Shown piece after piece: positions 24,094 through 31,761 of a DNA stretch of 64,000 bases. The position numbers and the translations under genes are program-made. Under the pieces are notes generated by a model. The model was not told the DNA's origin, made no database searches, and saw only the letters and a program-made list of their open reading frames with translations. The DNA is taken from assembly GCF_006861795.1 (NCBI RefSeq), contig NZ_VDGH01000004.1, positions 186,001 to 250,000 on the forward strand. The letters run 5' to 3'. The stretch is from Psychrobacillus lasiicapitis. GTDB lineage: Bacteria; Bacillota; Bacilli; Bacillales_A; Planococcaceae. Within the stretch, counting starts at the first letter, position 1. The number at the start of each line of letters is the position of its first letter.

Positions 24094-24561
24094 ATGGTCA
24101 AACTTAAATATTTACTTAGATATTTCACTTTAAAATATCCTTATAAATCTGAACTATCAAAAGCAAGATTAACAAAAATGGTATATTTAGCCGATTGGTT
24201 TTCAGCGAAAAGAGATGGTAAACAAATCACTAAAATAGATTGGTATTTTGATCACTATGGCCCTTTCGTCACCGATGTTTATGAAGAAGCTAAAAAGGAT
24301 AAAAAGTTAGAAATTAAACATGAGTGGACAGCATTTGGAACACCAAAAGAAACAATTTATTTAAAAAATGATGATGATGACGACATAGTATACAAAATTA
24401 CAAGGCAAGAACAACGGATACTAGATCAAGTAATTAATGAAACTAAATTCTTGAATTGGTCAGAATTCATTGATTACGTGTATAATACTTATCCTATCCG
24501 TACACAAGATAGATATAATTTTTTAAACTTAATACAGTTAGCTAAAAATGACGAAGAATAA
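24094..24561 (+). CDS. Panacea-domain (DUF4065) protein, candidate antitoxin
   Basis: 155 residues. The stretch LSKARLTKMVYLADWFSAKR, then ITKIDWYFDHYGPFVTDVYEE and RQEQRILDQVI is characteristic of the Panacea/DUF4065 family, known as the antitoxin of PanTA toxin-antitoxin systems with many unrelated toxins, including membrane-acting ones. It starts at the base after the upstream stop codon, so it should be made in step with the membrane-GAF protein. Toxin-first order is seen in many PanTA loci. The pair is flanked by promoter and terminators, suggesting a transferable unit. Confidence 0.75.
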   Translation: MVKLKYLLRYFTLKYPYKSELSKARLTKMVYLADWFSAKRDGKQITKIDWYFDHYGPFVTDVYEEAKKDKKLEIKHEWTAFGTPKETIYLKNDDDDDIVYKITRQEQRILDQVINETKFLNWSEFIDYVYNTYPIRTQDRYNFLNLIQLAKNDEE

Positions 24562-24585
24562 ATAACTAATTGCAAAAATTAATTC

Positions 24586-24620
24586 TCAAAGCACTCTCTT
24601 TTTAGGGTGCTTTTTATATT
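24586..24620 (+). terminator. Terminator closing the accessory cassette
   Basis: AAAGCAC and the complementary GTGCTTT, separated by a TCTCTTTTTAGG loop region, are followed by TTTTTAT. It ends transcription after the Panacea gene. Confidence 0.75.
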
Positions 24621-24667
24621 GTGCCTTAGGAACCAAAAGCGTAGTAAGAGAAAAGAATAAATTTTAT

Positions 24668-24696
24668 GAGGAACGTCTATTGGGCGTTCTTTTTGT
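24668..24696 (+). terminator. Second hairpin before the lysis module
   Basis: GAACG (with TC) pairs with CGTTC across TATTGG, then TTTTTG. It lies between the accessory cassette and xhlA, so together with the previous terminator it isolates the cassette from lysis genes. Confidence 0.6.
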
Positions 24697-24717
24697 TTGC
24701 GCAAAAGAGGTGAGAGG

Positions 24718-25080
24718 ATGCAAACAGTGGAGGAAAGCACACAAAATAAGTTGATTGAAAAAATGACTGATAGTGTTAATGCGTTAAATGTAAATTTCGC
24801 CAGAGTGGAAGGGAAAATTGATTCGGCTTTGGAGTTGAAAAAAGATGTCGGCCTACTATCCGAAAAAGTAGATACTATAAAAACCGAATCATCGACGACA
24901 GTTAATGAACTTAAAAATGCAAAAGAGGATATTCAAATCTTATTTAATAAATCTAGAGAAAGGGATAAAAAGGCTGATACCGATCGTAAATGGCTAATTG
25001 GGGCCATTATATCTGTTGCTGGATTAGGTTTAACAGTCCTTGGTCTTGGAGTTGCTGCAATCAATTTAATAATTAAATAA
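24718..25080 (+). CDS. xhlA: XhlA-like haemolysin/lysis protein
   Basis: 120 residues from ATG 24718, with GAGGTGAG upstream. A long coiled-coil helix (VNALNVNFARVEGKIDSALELKKDVGLL...) ends in one membrane helix (WLIGAIISVAGLGLTVLGLGVAAINLII, about 92-119). This is the layout of XhlA, which works with the holin in PBSX lysis. First gene of the three-gene lysis module. Confidence 0.85.
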   Translation: MQTVEESTQNKLIEKMTDSVNALNVNFARVEGKIDSALELKKDVGLLSEKVDTIKTESSTTVNELKNAKEDIQILFNKSRERDKKADTDRKWLIGAIISVAGLGLTVLGLGVAAINLIIK

Positions 25081-25098
25081 ATAGAGGAGAAAAATATT

Positions 25099-25374
25099 AT
25101 GAATATCAATTGGAAAGTAAGGTTCAAAAATAAACAATTTTGGTTAATGGTATTACTTGCGATAACAGCACCAATTTCCGCTTATTACGACGTTAGTGGT
25201 AGCGATTTAACTACATGGATGTCTGTTTGGGATTTGGTTGTGTGTATTGTGTCTAATCCATTTGTATTATTCTCTATCGGTGTAGGGATTTACAATGCGA
25301 TTCCAGACTTAACCACAGTAGGTGTTAGTGATAGTCCTCAAGCTTTAAAATACGAAAAACCAAAGGAGCGATAA
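25099..25374 (+). CDS. Holin (phi LC3 family)
   Basis: 91 residues. Begins NINWKVRFKNKQFWLMVLLAITAPISAYY, with two membrane helices (about 14-29 and 48-67) and the conserved YNAIPDLTTVGVSDS segment, then a charged tail. Forms the membrane lesion that lets the amidase reach the wall. 3 nt separate it from the amidase gene. Confidence 0.9.
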   Translation: MNINWKVRFKNKQFWLMVLLAITAPISAYYDVSGSDLTTWMSVWDLVVCIVSNPFVLFSIGVGIYNAIPDLTTVGVSDSPQALKYEKPKER

Positions 25375-25377
25375 AAA

Positions 25378-26097
25378 ATGGTAAAAGTATTTATCGATGC
25401 AGGTCATGGAGGCAGTGATCCAGGTGCAGTTGGCAATGGATTAAAAGAAAAAGACATTACATTGAAATTAGCAAAGTGTGTGGAAGCGTTACTCAAAGAG
25501 TATCACGATGTACAAACGAAAATGAGCCGAACAGGTGACACATACCCATCTCTTTCAGACCGCACTCGAGAAGCGAATAAATGGGGAGCTGATTTCTTAC
25601 TGTCCATACACATTAATGCAGGCGGAGGTAATGGTTACGAAGATTATGTTTACCCGGGTAGCACCAAATCAATCTATTATCAAAACATTATCCATGCGGA
25701 AATCATTAAGAAGATTGGTAAAATGGTGAATCGTGGTAAGAAACAAGCAAATTATCATGTGCTACGTAAGTCAAATATGCCATCCATATTAACTGAGTGT
25801 GGTTTTATCGATAATTCTTCCGATGCTGCATTACTAAAACAAAATGCGTTTATAGAAGGTTTAGCACAAGGTCATGTGAATGGATTGGTTAAAGCATTTG
25901 GATTGAAGAAAAAGGAGGGAACGGAAGTGGCCGAACAAAAGTTATCAGATGCACAAGAAAAAATTCGTCAAGAAGCTATGGAATTAGGTATTACAGATGG
26001 CAATGATCCATTCCGACAAGTAAACCAATATTATGTGTGGAACGCATTATTACCGTTTGCAAGAGAATTAGCTGAATTAAAAAAGAAAATAAAGTAA
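25378..26097 (+). CDS. N-acetylmuramoyl-L-alanine amidase (endolysin)
   Basis: 239 residues. Amidase_3 domain (1-175) with zinc ligands His10, Glu24 and His78 and catalytic Glu140 in the expected places (FIDAGHGG, EKDITLKLAK, LLSIHINA, ILTECGF). The C-terminal 60 residues form a small helical module (SDAQEKIRQEAMELGITDGNDPFRQVNQYYVW) often used for wall binding in phage lysins. Cleaves the peptide from the glycan strand. No signal peptide: it depends on the holin. Confidence 0.92.
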   Translation: MVKVFIDAGHGGSDPGAVGNGLKEKDITLKLAKCVEALLKEYHDVQTKMSRTGDTYPSLSDRTREANKWGADFLLSIHINAGGGNGYEDYVYPGSTKSIYYQNIIHAEIIKKIGKMVNRGKKQANYHVLRKSNMPSILTECGFIDNSSDAALLKQNAFIEGLAQGHVNGLVKAFGLKKKEGTEVAEQKLSDAQEKIRQEAMELGITDGNDPFRQVNQYYVWNALLPFARELAELKKKIK

Positions 26098-26180
26098 CTA
26101 TCAAGTATAAGATGTATATTAAATGTAAGTAATCTACGGATGCTTTAATAAAAAATGAAATTTAAAAATGCAAATAAAAA

Positions 26181-26262
26181 AAGCCCCACTCAAGTTAATG
26201 AGCAGGGCTTATCAATTTTAAGGAGAATCCATTATGTAGTAACAAATGGATTCTCCTTTCTT
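26181..26262 (+). terminator. Two hairpins after the lysis module
   Basis: AAGCCC...GGGCTT (26181-26220) is followed by GGAGAATCCATT (26222-26233) pairing with AATGGATTCTCC (26245-26256), then TTTCTTTTCTTT. The second is a strong terminator for the lysis operon. Confidence 0.82.
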
Positions 26263-26303
26263 TTCTTTGCTCTTGACAGAGCGACACTATGACTCAGTTT
26301 AGC

Positions 26304-26483
26304 TTATTTAATTTTTTTCTTAAATAATAAGAAGAAAATCCAAATCAAGCCAATAATCATGAAAAGTATAGATCCATAAGAAGAAATCCAATAGATCTTA
26401 CCTGTTGGTATAACATAGGTCGCTAAGATAAATAGAATGACTCCGAAAAATACATATAGGTGTGGTAATATATATTTCGTTAT
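26304..26483 (-). CDS. Small two-helix membrane protein with non-standard start
   Basis: 59-codon frame on the minus strand reading KDITKYILPHLYVFFGVI..., with two clear membrane helices and a basic KKKIK tail. No ATG, GTG or TTG fits, but an ATA codon at 26483-26481 lies 8 nt after a good AGGAGG site. Either ATA is used, or the ATG was lost by one base change and the gene is inactive. It lies downstream of the secreted-protein gene on the same strand. Confidence 0.45.
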   Translation of the reverse strand: MTKYILPHLYVFFGVILFILATYVIPTGKIYWISSYGSILFMIIGLIWIFFLLFKKKIK

Positions 26484-26519
26484 ATCCTTCTCCTCCTATC
26501 TAATGCTATTATCATTTAA

Positions 26520-27503
26520 TTATTTGGGCATCTGGGCGTGAGGTTGCGGTTGGTGTATAGTGAAATCTTTCTGTTGGGACACAGATATACCAAGGACACC
26601 CTTTGAAATTGTGAATGATGGTGAAACATTAAAAGTTGTTTCTTGATGAGCGTAATGACCGTATGCGTCAATCAAACTTACGCTGCTAACATTTGGTTTA
26701 ATATCATACTTCATAGAAATTTTATGAATTTGACATCTAACGCATCCTACCCCACCATCTACTAAATCGACTGATAGACCGTAATCCCCATTTCGATTCC
26801 ATTTAGAACTACTACTTGAATAGTTTATAGTTTGAATATGATTTTGATAAATGGCACCTCGCACTACTTGAGTACCATACTCTGTACCTCTTACCGGTGA
26901 TGTATTTCCATTTATACCAATTCCGATGATATCTTCTTTAGTATTCAGAGCTCCTGTAGACCAATCGACTACATTAGTAACTGTATAAACACCTGTGCTT
27001 TTTTTAGACACAGAAACAGTCATTGTTTTATATGAAGTAGTTGATTTATCTGAGTCACTATATATTGTTACCCTTTCTTTATATTCTTTAAGCCTTTGCA
27101 TATATTCCTCATAACTAACTTCTTCAATACTAGTAACAGGAAGAGAAGCTTTAGAATTCAAATTCAAATAATCTTTCTGGATAGAAGGGTTATTAATAGT
27201 AGTTATGTAATGTTTGGTGGAATTGCTTACAAATTCCCTTTTTAAGATATCTTCTTTACTCTCACCTGAAGAAACCAAAAGTGTAATTACATCTAGGGTG
27301 AATCCTTTGTCTGTTAATGATTTTAACTCATCCTCCGAAAAAACAGGCTCTAATACTTTGACATGATTCTCATCCATTTCTAGTCCGTATACAATTTCTT
27401 GCGCTTTAAGATTTTCACTTTCTGCGCTAGCAATAGTATTCACTGAAAAGACAAATAATGTAGATAAAAGAATTGCTGTTAAAACTTTCTTCAATTTCAT
27501 CAC
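26520..27503 (-). CDS. Secreted protein of unknown function, possible lysogenic-conversion gene
   Basis: 327 residues. Clear Sec signal peptide (MMKLKKVLTAILLSTLFVFS, cleavage near ASA-ES at 26-28). The mature part has a charged N-terminal region (KVLEPVFSEDELKSLTDKGFT), then a Ser/Thr-rich beta domain with a GGVGCVRCQIHK Cys pair, and a His/Gln-rich C-terminus. It is on the opposite strand to the phage operons, between lysis module and right arm, where phages often carry conversion genes. Family not recognised. Confidence 0.7.
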   Translation of the reverse strand: MMKLKKVLTAILLSTLFVFSVNTIASAESENLKAQEIVYGLEMDENHVKVLEPVFSEDELKSLTDKGFTLDVITLLVSSGESKEDILKREFVSNSTKHYITTINNPSIQKDYLNLNSKASLPVTSIEEVSYEEYMQRLKEYKERVTIYSDSDKSTTSYKTMTVSVSKKSTGVYTVTNVVDWSTGALNTKEDIIGIGINGNTSPVRGTEYGTQVVRGAIYQNHIQTINYSSSSSKWNRNGDYGLSVDLVDGGVGCVRCQIHKISMKYDIKPNVSSVSLIDAYGHYAHQETTFNVSPSFTISKGVLGISVSQQKDFTIHQPQPHAQMPK

Positions 27504-27521
27504 TCTTTTCTATTTTTTTAG

Positions 27522-27554
27522 TACACACTATAGTTCATCATCTAATTGTGTGTA
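27522..27554. promoter_or_regulatory. Inverted repeat upstream of the secreted-protein gene
   Basis: TACACAC (27522-27528) and GTGTGTA (27548-27554) frame a 19-nt AT-rich stretch, about 20-50 nt before the secreted gene's start. Possible operator. The rest of the 27504-27792 gap is AT-rich with one terminator. Confidence 0.35.
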
Positions 27555-27750
27555 TCCTAAAAATAACATTTTTTCTTGAAATGCCAAGATATTATGCACA
27601 AATGGATATTATCTTTTTGAAAAATATCATATTTTTTGTTTCAAAATAGAATTAACAAAAGCCACGTACGCAGTACTTTGAATTGAATTCAATATTCAAC
27701 TAATGGGTGCTTTAGTTGAATAAGGAACAAAAAATAATGTATATAAATGT

Positions 27751-27790
27751 AAAGACCATGATAGCTTAATTGCCGTCATGGTCTTTTTTG
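27751..27790. terminator. Terminator between HTH gene and secreted-protein gene
   Basis: AAAGACCATGA (27751-27761) pairs with TCATGGTCTTT (27776-27786), followed by TTTTTT on the plus strand. A-rich upstream sequence lets it work on the minus strand for the HTH gene too. Confidence 0.85.
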
Positions 27791-27792
27791 GT

Positions 27793-28041
27793 TTAATCGT
27801 CATATGGTCTGTATTTTGCAAAAAGTTCCTTAGAAGCTTCTTTCCTACCTTCTATATCTTCTCTTAAAAACAACTTATCTCGACTAAGTTCTTTAACGGG
27901 AACTAATTTGCCGCGTTTTACTAGAGAGCTTAATGCCTGCCTTGATATTTGTAATTCTTCTAATACCTCTGATGAAGTCAATATTTCTGTTCGTACTAAG
28001 CTAATAAACTCTTCTTTGGTATCGACTTTGTATACAGTCAT
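27793..28041 (-). CDS. Helix-turn-helix DNA-binding protein
   Basis: 82 residues. A helix-turn-helix around 20-45 (TSSEVLEELQISRQALSSLVKRGKLVPVKEL) followed by FLREDIEGRKEAS, resembling excisionase/MerR-type domains used by phages and mobile elements. It is preceded by a small membrane gene on the same strand. Probably regulates phage genes or helps excision; target unknown. Confidence 0.65.
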   Translation of the reverse strand: MTVYKVDTKEEFISLVRTEILTSSEVLEELQISRQALSSLVKRGKLVPVKELSRDKLFLREDIEGRKEASKELFAKYRPYDD

Positions 28042-28042
28042 T

Positions 28043-28228
28043 TTATAACTTCCTTTTCAATTTCATTTTCTTGATATAAAGAATGATGTTCATCACAATT
28101 AGTATTAAACATATTGAGTAAATGATTATTATCGTGTAATCAAAAAACTGTGGTTCTTTCCAATTCACAACATCAATCAAAATGTACAATGCGAATGCTA
28201 AGGCTACAACATAAGAAAAATTTTTCAT
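28043..28228 (-). CDS. Small two-helix membrane protein
   Basis: 61 residues with two membrane helices (about 5-19 and 28-50) and a basic tail (KKMKLKRKL). Ends 1 nt before the HTH gene start, so the two are cotranscribed. Unknown function; small membrane proteins here can act in immunity or exclusion. Confidence 0.5.
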   Translation of the reverse strand: MKNFSYVVALAFALYILIDVVNWKEPQFFDYTIIIIYSICLILIVMNIILYIKKMKLKRKL

Positions 28229-28283
28229 AATTAGATGGATATGATAAGATTTAAGAAGAGAGGGGAATTTCTTCCCCTTCTTG

Positions 28284-28433
28284 CTATTTGCGACGTTTTC
28301 CTTTGCGGGGGGAGCGTCGCTTTTTGTTTTTCTTACCTTGTCGCATGTCGTAGATGTTTTTTACTGAACCTGTCAGTAAGTTAATCACCGTAGCTAGTGC
28401 GACTAGATAAGCTAAACCCTTATCATAATCCAT
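28284..28433 (-). CDS. Small basic phage protein with one hydrophobic helix
   Basis: 49 residues from ATG 28433 with a near-perfect AAAGGAGGTGA ribosome site. One hydrophobic helix (LAYLVALATVINLL) followed by a very basic tail (KKNKKRRSPRKGKRRK). Frame and ribosome site support a true gene. A GGGGAA/TTCCCC hairpin (28261-28278) follows on its strand. Role unknown. Confidence 0.6.
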   Translation of the reverse strand: MDYDKGLAYLVALATVINLLTGSVKNIYDMRQGKKNKKRRSPRKGKRRK

Positions 28434-28468
28434 TTAGTTCACCTCCTTTCTATACTTTAATTATATTA

Positions 28469-28487
28469 TAACTATTTACTATAGTTA
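28469..28487. promoter_or_regulatory. Palindrome in divergent intergenic region, candidate operator
   Basis: TAACTAT (28469-28475) and ATAGTTA (28481-28487) with a 5-nt spacer, midway between the leftward 49-residue gene and the rightward 73-residue gene. Very AT-rich context with overlapping TATAAT-like boxes on both strands. Confidence 0.4.
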
Positions 28488-28581
28488 ATAGATTTAGGTA
28501 AAATTTTCTATAAAATATAAAATTACCATGTATACAAAACAAACAAATGTTCGTATAATTAATAAAAAGGAGGGAACGAGT

Positions 28582-28803
28582 GTGCGTATAAATATTTTAA
28601 AAGTAATGGAACATAACCAAATTGTAGAAATGATTTACATGAAAGAAAACGGTGAAATCAGTAAGCGAAAGGTGAAAGTATTAAGTGTAGATGACGATAC
28701 ATTTAAAGCTTATTGTTTTCTTCGCAACACAAAAAGGATTTTTAAAATAGATAATGTGCTCGCATTTGTTCCAGTAATTAATAAAGAAAGAAGTGTCATT
28801 TGA
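28582..28803 (+). CDS. WYL-like small phage protein
   Basis: 73 residues from GTG 28582, chosen because AAAGGAGGG lies 8 nt upstream; an ATG at 28528 lacks a ribosome site. The body NQIVEMIYMKENGEISKRKVKVLSVDDDTFKAYCFLRNTKRIFKIDNVLAF follows the WYL-domain pattern (nucleic-acid or ligand sensor), without a DNA-binding part. Overlaps the next gene by 4 nt. Confidence 0.6.
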   Translation: MRINILKVMEHNQIVEMIYMKENGEISKRKVKVLSVDDDTFKAYCFLRNTKRIFKIDNVLAFVPVINKERSVI

Positions 28804-29156
28804 TGCCTGTGATTAAAGAAAAGGATTTAATGTACTTCGAAAATAAATTGTACTTGCCGATGATTATTAAAGTGCTAGAAAAAGATCTTGAGTCAATCGA
28901 TAAGTTGCCATTTAAACTAAATAGACCTTACATTAAGCTGGTAGAGGACGCTCTAAAATTAGTACATAAGGATTTAAAATCTGCTGATATATATTTAATA
29001 AGAAAGCAAATGCAGTTAACCAAATGGGAATCAACAGCCGATTCCACAACCTTTGCATTTATTTATATGGGAACAGAAGAACGCCATAAATATTTACATA
29101 CAGAAATAAAAACGAAGTGTGAGGAAATACTTTACAAATATTTTACAATTAATTAA
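28800..29156 (+). CDS. Phage protein of unknown function
   Basis: 118 residues (start ATG 28800 or 28803). Helical and charged (YLPMIIKVLEKDLESIDKLPFK, HKDLKSADIYLIRKQMQL, RHKYLHTEIKTKCEEILYKYF). Coupled to the WYL-like gene by overlap. Similar paired genes occur in prophage right arms of Bacillales; no function can be inferred. Confidence 0.55.
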   Translation: MMPVIKEKDLMYFENKLYLPMIIKVLEKDLESIDKLPFKLNRPYIKLVEDALKLVHKDLKSADIYLIRKQMQLTKWESTADSTTFAFIYMGTEERHKYLHTEIKTKCEEILYKYFTIN

Positions 29157-29207
29157 AAGGCTTTTTCTTAAACATCTAGAACTAGATAGCAAAGCGAGGT
29201 GAGAAAA

Positions 29208-29390
29208 ATGAAAAAGTACGACGTGAAAATAGAAATGTATAGCGGCCAAACATTTGAATTTGAAACCGATTCGGATGTAAGGACTTTAAAACCAATGGAG
29301 ATAAACGGAACACGAATGATTGTAACGGAAGAAGAATGGGCATTTAATATTATTCATATTAAAAATATGAAAGTAACTGAAAAAGTTTAA
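29208..29390 (+). CDS. Small phage protein, unknown
   Basis: 60 residues from ATG 29208; the GTG at 29199 overlaps the GAGGTGAG ribosome site. Beta-rich (YDVKIEMYSGQTFEFETDSD ... EEWAFNIIHIKNMKVTEKV). Last gene before the terminator that seems to end the phage region. Confidence 0.55.
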   Translation: MKKYDVKIEMYSGQTFEFETDSDVRTLKPMEINGTRMIVTEEEWAFNIIHIKNMKVTEKV

Positions 29391-29397
29391 TGTACAT

Positions 29398-29432
29398 AAC
29401 CACCAACCATTAATTTGGTAGGTGGTTTTTTT
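29398..29432 (+). terminator. Terminator at the right end of phage genes
   Basis: AACCACC (29398-29404) pairs with GGTGGTT (29421-29427), followed by TTTTTTATT. Confidence 0.85.
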
Positions 29433-29477
29433 ATTTCTTCTATTTAATAGAAAAAATTTGTAGCTTTTTAAAATACC

Positions 29478-29506
29478 TTGTAATAGTCAATACAGGTCTC
29501 TATAAT
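29478..29506 (+). promoter_or_regulatory. Probable sigma-A promoter upstream of aroK
   Basis: TTGTAA (29478-29483), 17-nt spacer, TATAAT (29501-29506). The start codon of aroK is about 245 nt downstream, so transcripts from here would have a long leader holding two hairpins. Confidence 0.55.
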
Positions 29507-29751
29507 AAGGATAACTTTAATGAATATTAGAATAAATAAAAGATAGCAGCAAAAAATCACATAAAAGTCACAAAAAATATGTGAGCGAATGAAAAAATAT
29601 GAAGAAAACAGATGGGTAATCGGAATATAACCATTATATTAGAGCCTTCTATATTAATGTGAAGACACACGAAAATTGTGTGTACTATCATTAAAATAGA
29701 TAATTTTAATGAGCGAGAAAATAATCTTGATATGTAGCGAGTTGGTGAAGC
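29507..29751 (+). promoter_or_regulatory. aroK leader with two inverted repeats
   Basis: No gene seen. Holds a small hairpin of ACACAC with GTGTGT (about 29664-29682) and a perfect 10-bp inverted repeat TCATTAAAAT/ATTTTAATGA with 5-nt loop (29688-29712), 40 nt before aroK. The latter looks like an operator. The phage right boundary may also lie in or just before this stretch, but no attachment core is visible. Confidence 0.4.
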
Positions 29752-30264
29752 ATGTACAAAGTATATTTAGTTGGATTTATGGGAAGCGGAAAAAGTGCAA
29801 TCGGAAGAAGACTGAGCTATTTGTTAAAAATGCCATATTACGACATGGATAAAGAAATCGTTAATAAGCAGAAAAGGACAATACCCGAAATATTTGAACA
29901 GGAAGGGGAAGCATACTTTCGACAATTGGAAACTGATTTCTTGAAAAACTTCCGTAAAGAGTCCTGTATTATCTCTACAGGTGGTGGAGTCGCGATGAAT
30001 GAAGAAAATGTTCGAATTATGCGTCAAACTGGTTTAGTGTTGTATTTAGATGCGACATTCCATGATATTTGGATGCGTATTAAAAATGATAAGAACAGAC
30101 CGATTGTGCAGAGTAGTACAAGAGAAGAGTTAGAGCAATTATACAATAAGAGAAGAAGAGCTTATAAAAAAGCAACACATATTACAATCCTTACCGAAAA
30201 TCGTCCATTGCGTCAAGTTACAGAGTATGCCGGTTACCAAGTAAATCGATTAAAAGGCGAATGA
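29752..30264 (+). CDS. aroK: Shikimate kinase
   Basis: 170 residues. Phosphorylates shikimate with ATP on the way to chorismate. Walker A GFMGSGKS (8-15), the shikimate-binding DMDKEI region, the GGGVA motif near 82 and the lid with RPIVQ are all present, so the enzyme should be active. Located upstream of the glycine riboswitch, as in several Bacillales. The GGTGAAG ribosome site precedes the ATG. Confidence 0.95.
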   Translation: MYKVYLVGFMGSGKSAIGRRLSYLLKMPYYDMDKEIVNKQKRTIPEIFEQEGEAYFRQLETDFLKNFRKESCIISTGGGVAMNEENVRIMRQTGLVLYLDATFHDIWMRIKNDKNRPIVQSSTREELEQLYNKRRRAYKKATHITILTENRPLRQVTEYAGYQVNRLKGE

Positions 30265-30385
30265 ATGAATATAAAATTTATTAATTGTTCGTGTTTTAAG
30301 TAATTTTATAAAAAGTATTGCGTCTTTTAATGTTCAATGTTAGGATATAGACAAAGCAAGCCATTTATACAGATATCGCGGTTGA

Positions 30386-30567
30386 GTATACGGGGAGAGA
30401 ACGCTGTAGGTAGCGTCGCCGAAGGAGCAAGTAATAGCTATTATGAATCTCTCAGGCAAAAGAACTCGTATAGGACGCAACTCTGGAGAGTGCTTTCGTT
30501 TAGTATCACGCAAAGCCACCAAAGAGGAAAGCCATTTAGGTAAACTTTCAGGTGCCAGGACAGAGAA
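30386..30567 (+). ncRNA. Tandem glycine riboswitch
   Basis: Two consecutive glycine aptamers. The first holds CGGGGAGAGAACGCTG ... GCCGAAGGAGCAAG ... AATCTCTCAGGCAAAAG and the second CTCTGGAGAGTGCTTTCG ... GCCACCAAAGAGGAAAGCC ... AACTTTCAGGTGCCAGGACAG. P1 of the second aptamer pairs CTCTG (30481-30485) with CAGAG (30561-30565), the same bases that form the 5' arm of the terminator. Glycine binding should therefore favour readthrough into gcvT, the known ON behaviour of this class. Confidence 0.95.
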
Positions 30568-30604
30568 CCCTTGTTAATCTACAGGGGGTACTCTGTCCTT
30601 TTTT
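30558..30604 (+). terminator. Riboswitch expression-platform terminator
   Basis: GGACAGAG (30558-30565) pairs with CTCTGTCC (30591-30598), followed by TTTTTT. It shares its 5' arm with the second aptamer's P1, giving mutually exclusive structures. Confidence 0.93.
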
Positions 30605-30634
30605 ATGTGTGAAAAACTTAAGGAGGAGATTTTA

Positions 30635-31738
30635 TTGTCAGAACAGTTGAAGCGTACACCTCTATTTGATGATTATGCTACATATGGAGGAAAAACAATT
30701 GATTTTGGTGGTTGGGAATTACCTGTACAGTTTTCTAGTATTAAAGAAGAGCATGAAGCAGTAAGGACAAAAGCAGGATTGTTTGATGTCTCTCATATGG
30801 GAGAAATTATCGTTACAGGTTCATCAAGTGAGGCGTTTTTACAAAAAATAATGACAAATGATGTTTCCAAATTAGTAAATGGGCAAGCGCAATATACTGC
30901 AATGTGTTACGAAGATGGTGGTATAGTAGATGATCTATTAGTCTATAAAGTAGCAGAAAACCACTATTTATTAGTAGTAAACGCAGGCAACATTGAAAAA
31001 GATTTTGACTGGATGAAACAATTCGTGACTGAAGGTGTAGAACTAGTAAATAAATCGGATAAATACGGTTTACTGGCACTACAAGGACCACTTGCACAAG
31101 AGATTTTACAAAAGCTTACTTCCAAAAATCTAGACGAGATTGGATTCTTCCGTTTCGCAGATAATGTCGAAGTTGCTGGAAAATCAGTTCTTGTTTCTCG
31201 TACTGGTTATACAGGAGAAGATGGATTTGAAATCTATGCATCTAGTAATGATGTAAGAGACTTATGGAGCAAAATTTTAGAAGCTGGAAAAGAAGAGGGA
31301 CTTCTACCTTGTGGACTAGGGGCACGTGATACATTACGATTTGAAGCATGCTTGCCATTATATGGTCAAGAGCTTTCGAAAGATATCTCCCCACTCGAAG
31401 CTGGCTTGGGCTTTGTTGTGAAGCTAAAAAAAGAACAAGACTTCAATGGGAAAACTGTTTTAGCTGATCAAAAAGAAGACGGCGTACCAAGAAAAAGTAT
31501 CGGAATTGAAATGATTGATAAAGGGATTCCGCGTACTGGTTATCCAGTGTATGCAGGGGATAAACAAGTTGGTTTTGTTACTACAGGAACGCAATCTCCT
31601 ACACTCAAAAAAAATATCGGTCTAGTGTTAATTGACACAACATTTGCAGAAATCGGAAAAGAGCTAGAAGTAGAAATAAGAAACAAACGGTTAAAAGCAG
31701 TTACTGTACCTACTCCATTTTATAAAAGAGAAAAATAA
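30635..31738 (+). CDS. gcvT: Glycine cleavage system T protein (aminomethyltransferase)
   Basis: 367 residues from TTG 30635, with AAGGAGGAG upstream; an ATG at 30605 overlaps the terminator T-run and lacks a ribosome site. Transfers the methylene group from H protein-bound aminomethyl to tetrahydrofolate, releasing ammonia. Typical features: [58 protein letters not shown]. First gene of gcvT-gcvPA-gcvPB under the glycine riboswitch. Confidence 0.96.
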   Translation: MSEQLKRTPLFDDYATYGGKTIDFGGWELPVQFSSIKEEHEAVRTKAGLFDVSHMGEIIVTGSSSEAFLQKIMTNDVSKLVNGQAQYTAMCYEDGGIVDDLLVYKVAENHYLLVVNAGNIEKDFDWMKQFVTEGVELVNKSDKYGLLALQGPLAQEILQKLTSKNLDEIGFFRFADNVEVAGKSVLVSRTGYTGEDGFEIYASSNDVRDLWSKILEAGKEEGLLPCGLGARDTLRFEACLPLYGQELSKDISPLEAGLGFVVKLKKEQDFNGKTVLADQKEDGVPRKSIGIEMIDKGIPRTGYPVYAGDKQVGFVTTGTQSPTLKKNIGLVLIDTTFAEIGKELEVEIRNKRLKAVTVPTPFYKREK

Positions 31739-31761
31739 GCCAAGAAAGAGGTTGTCCATCG

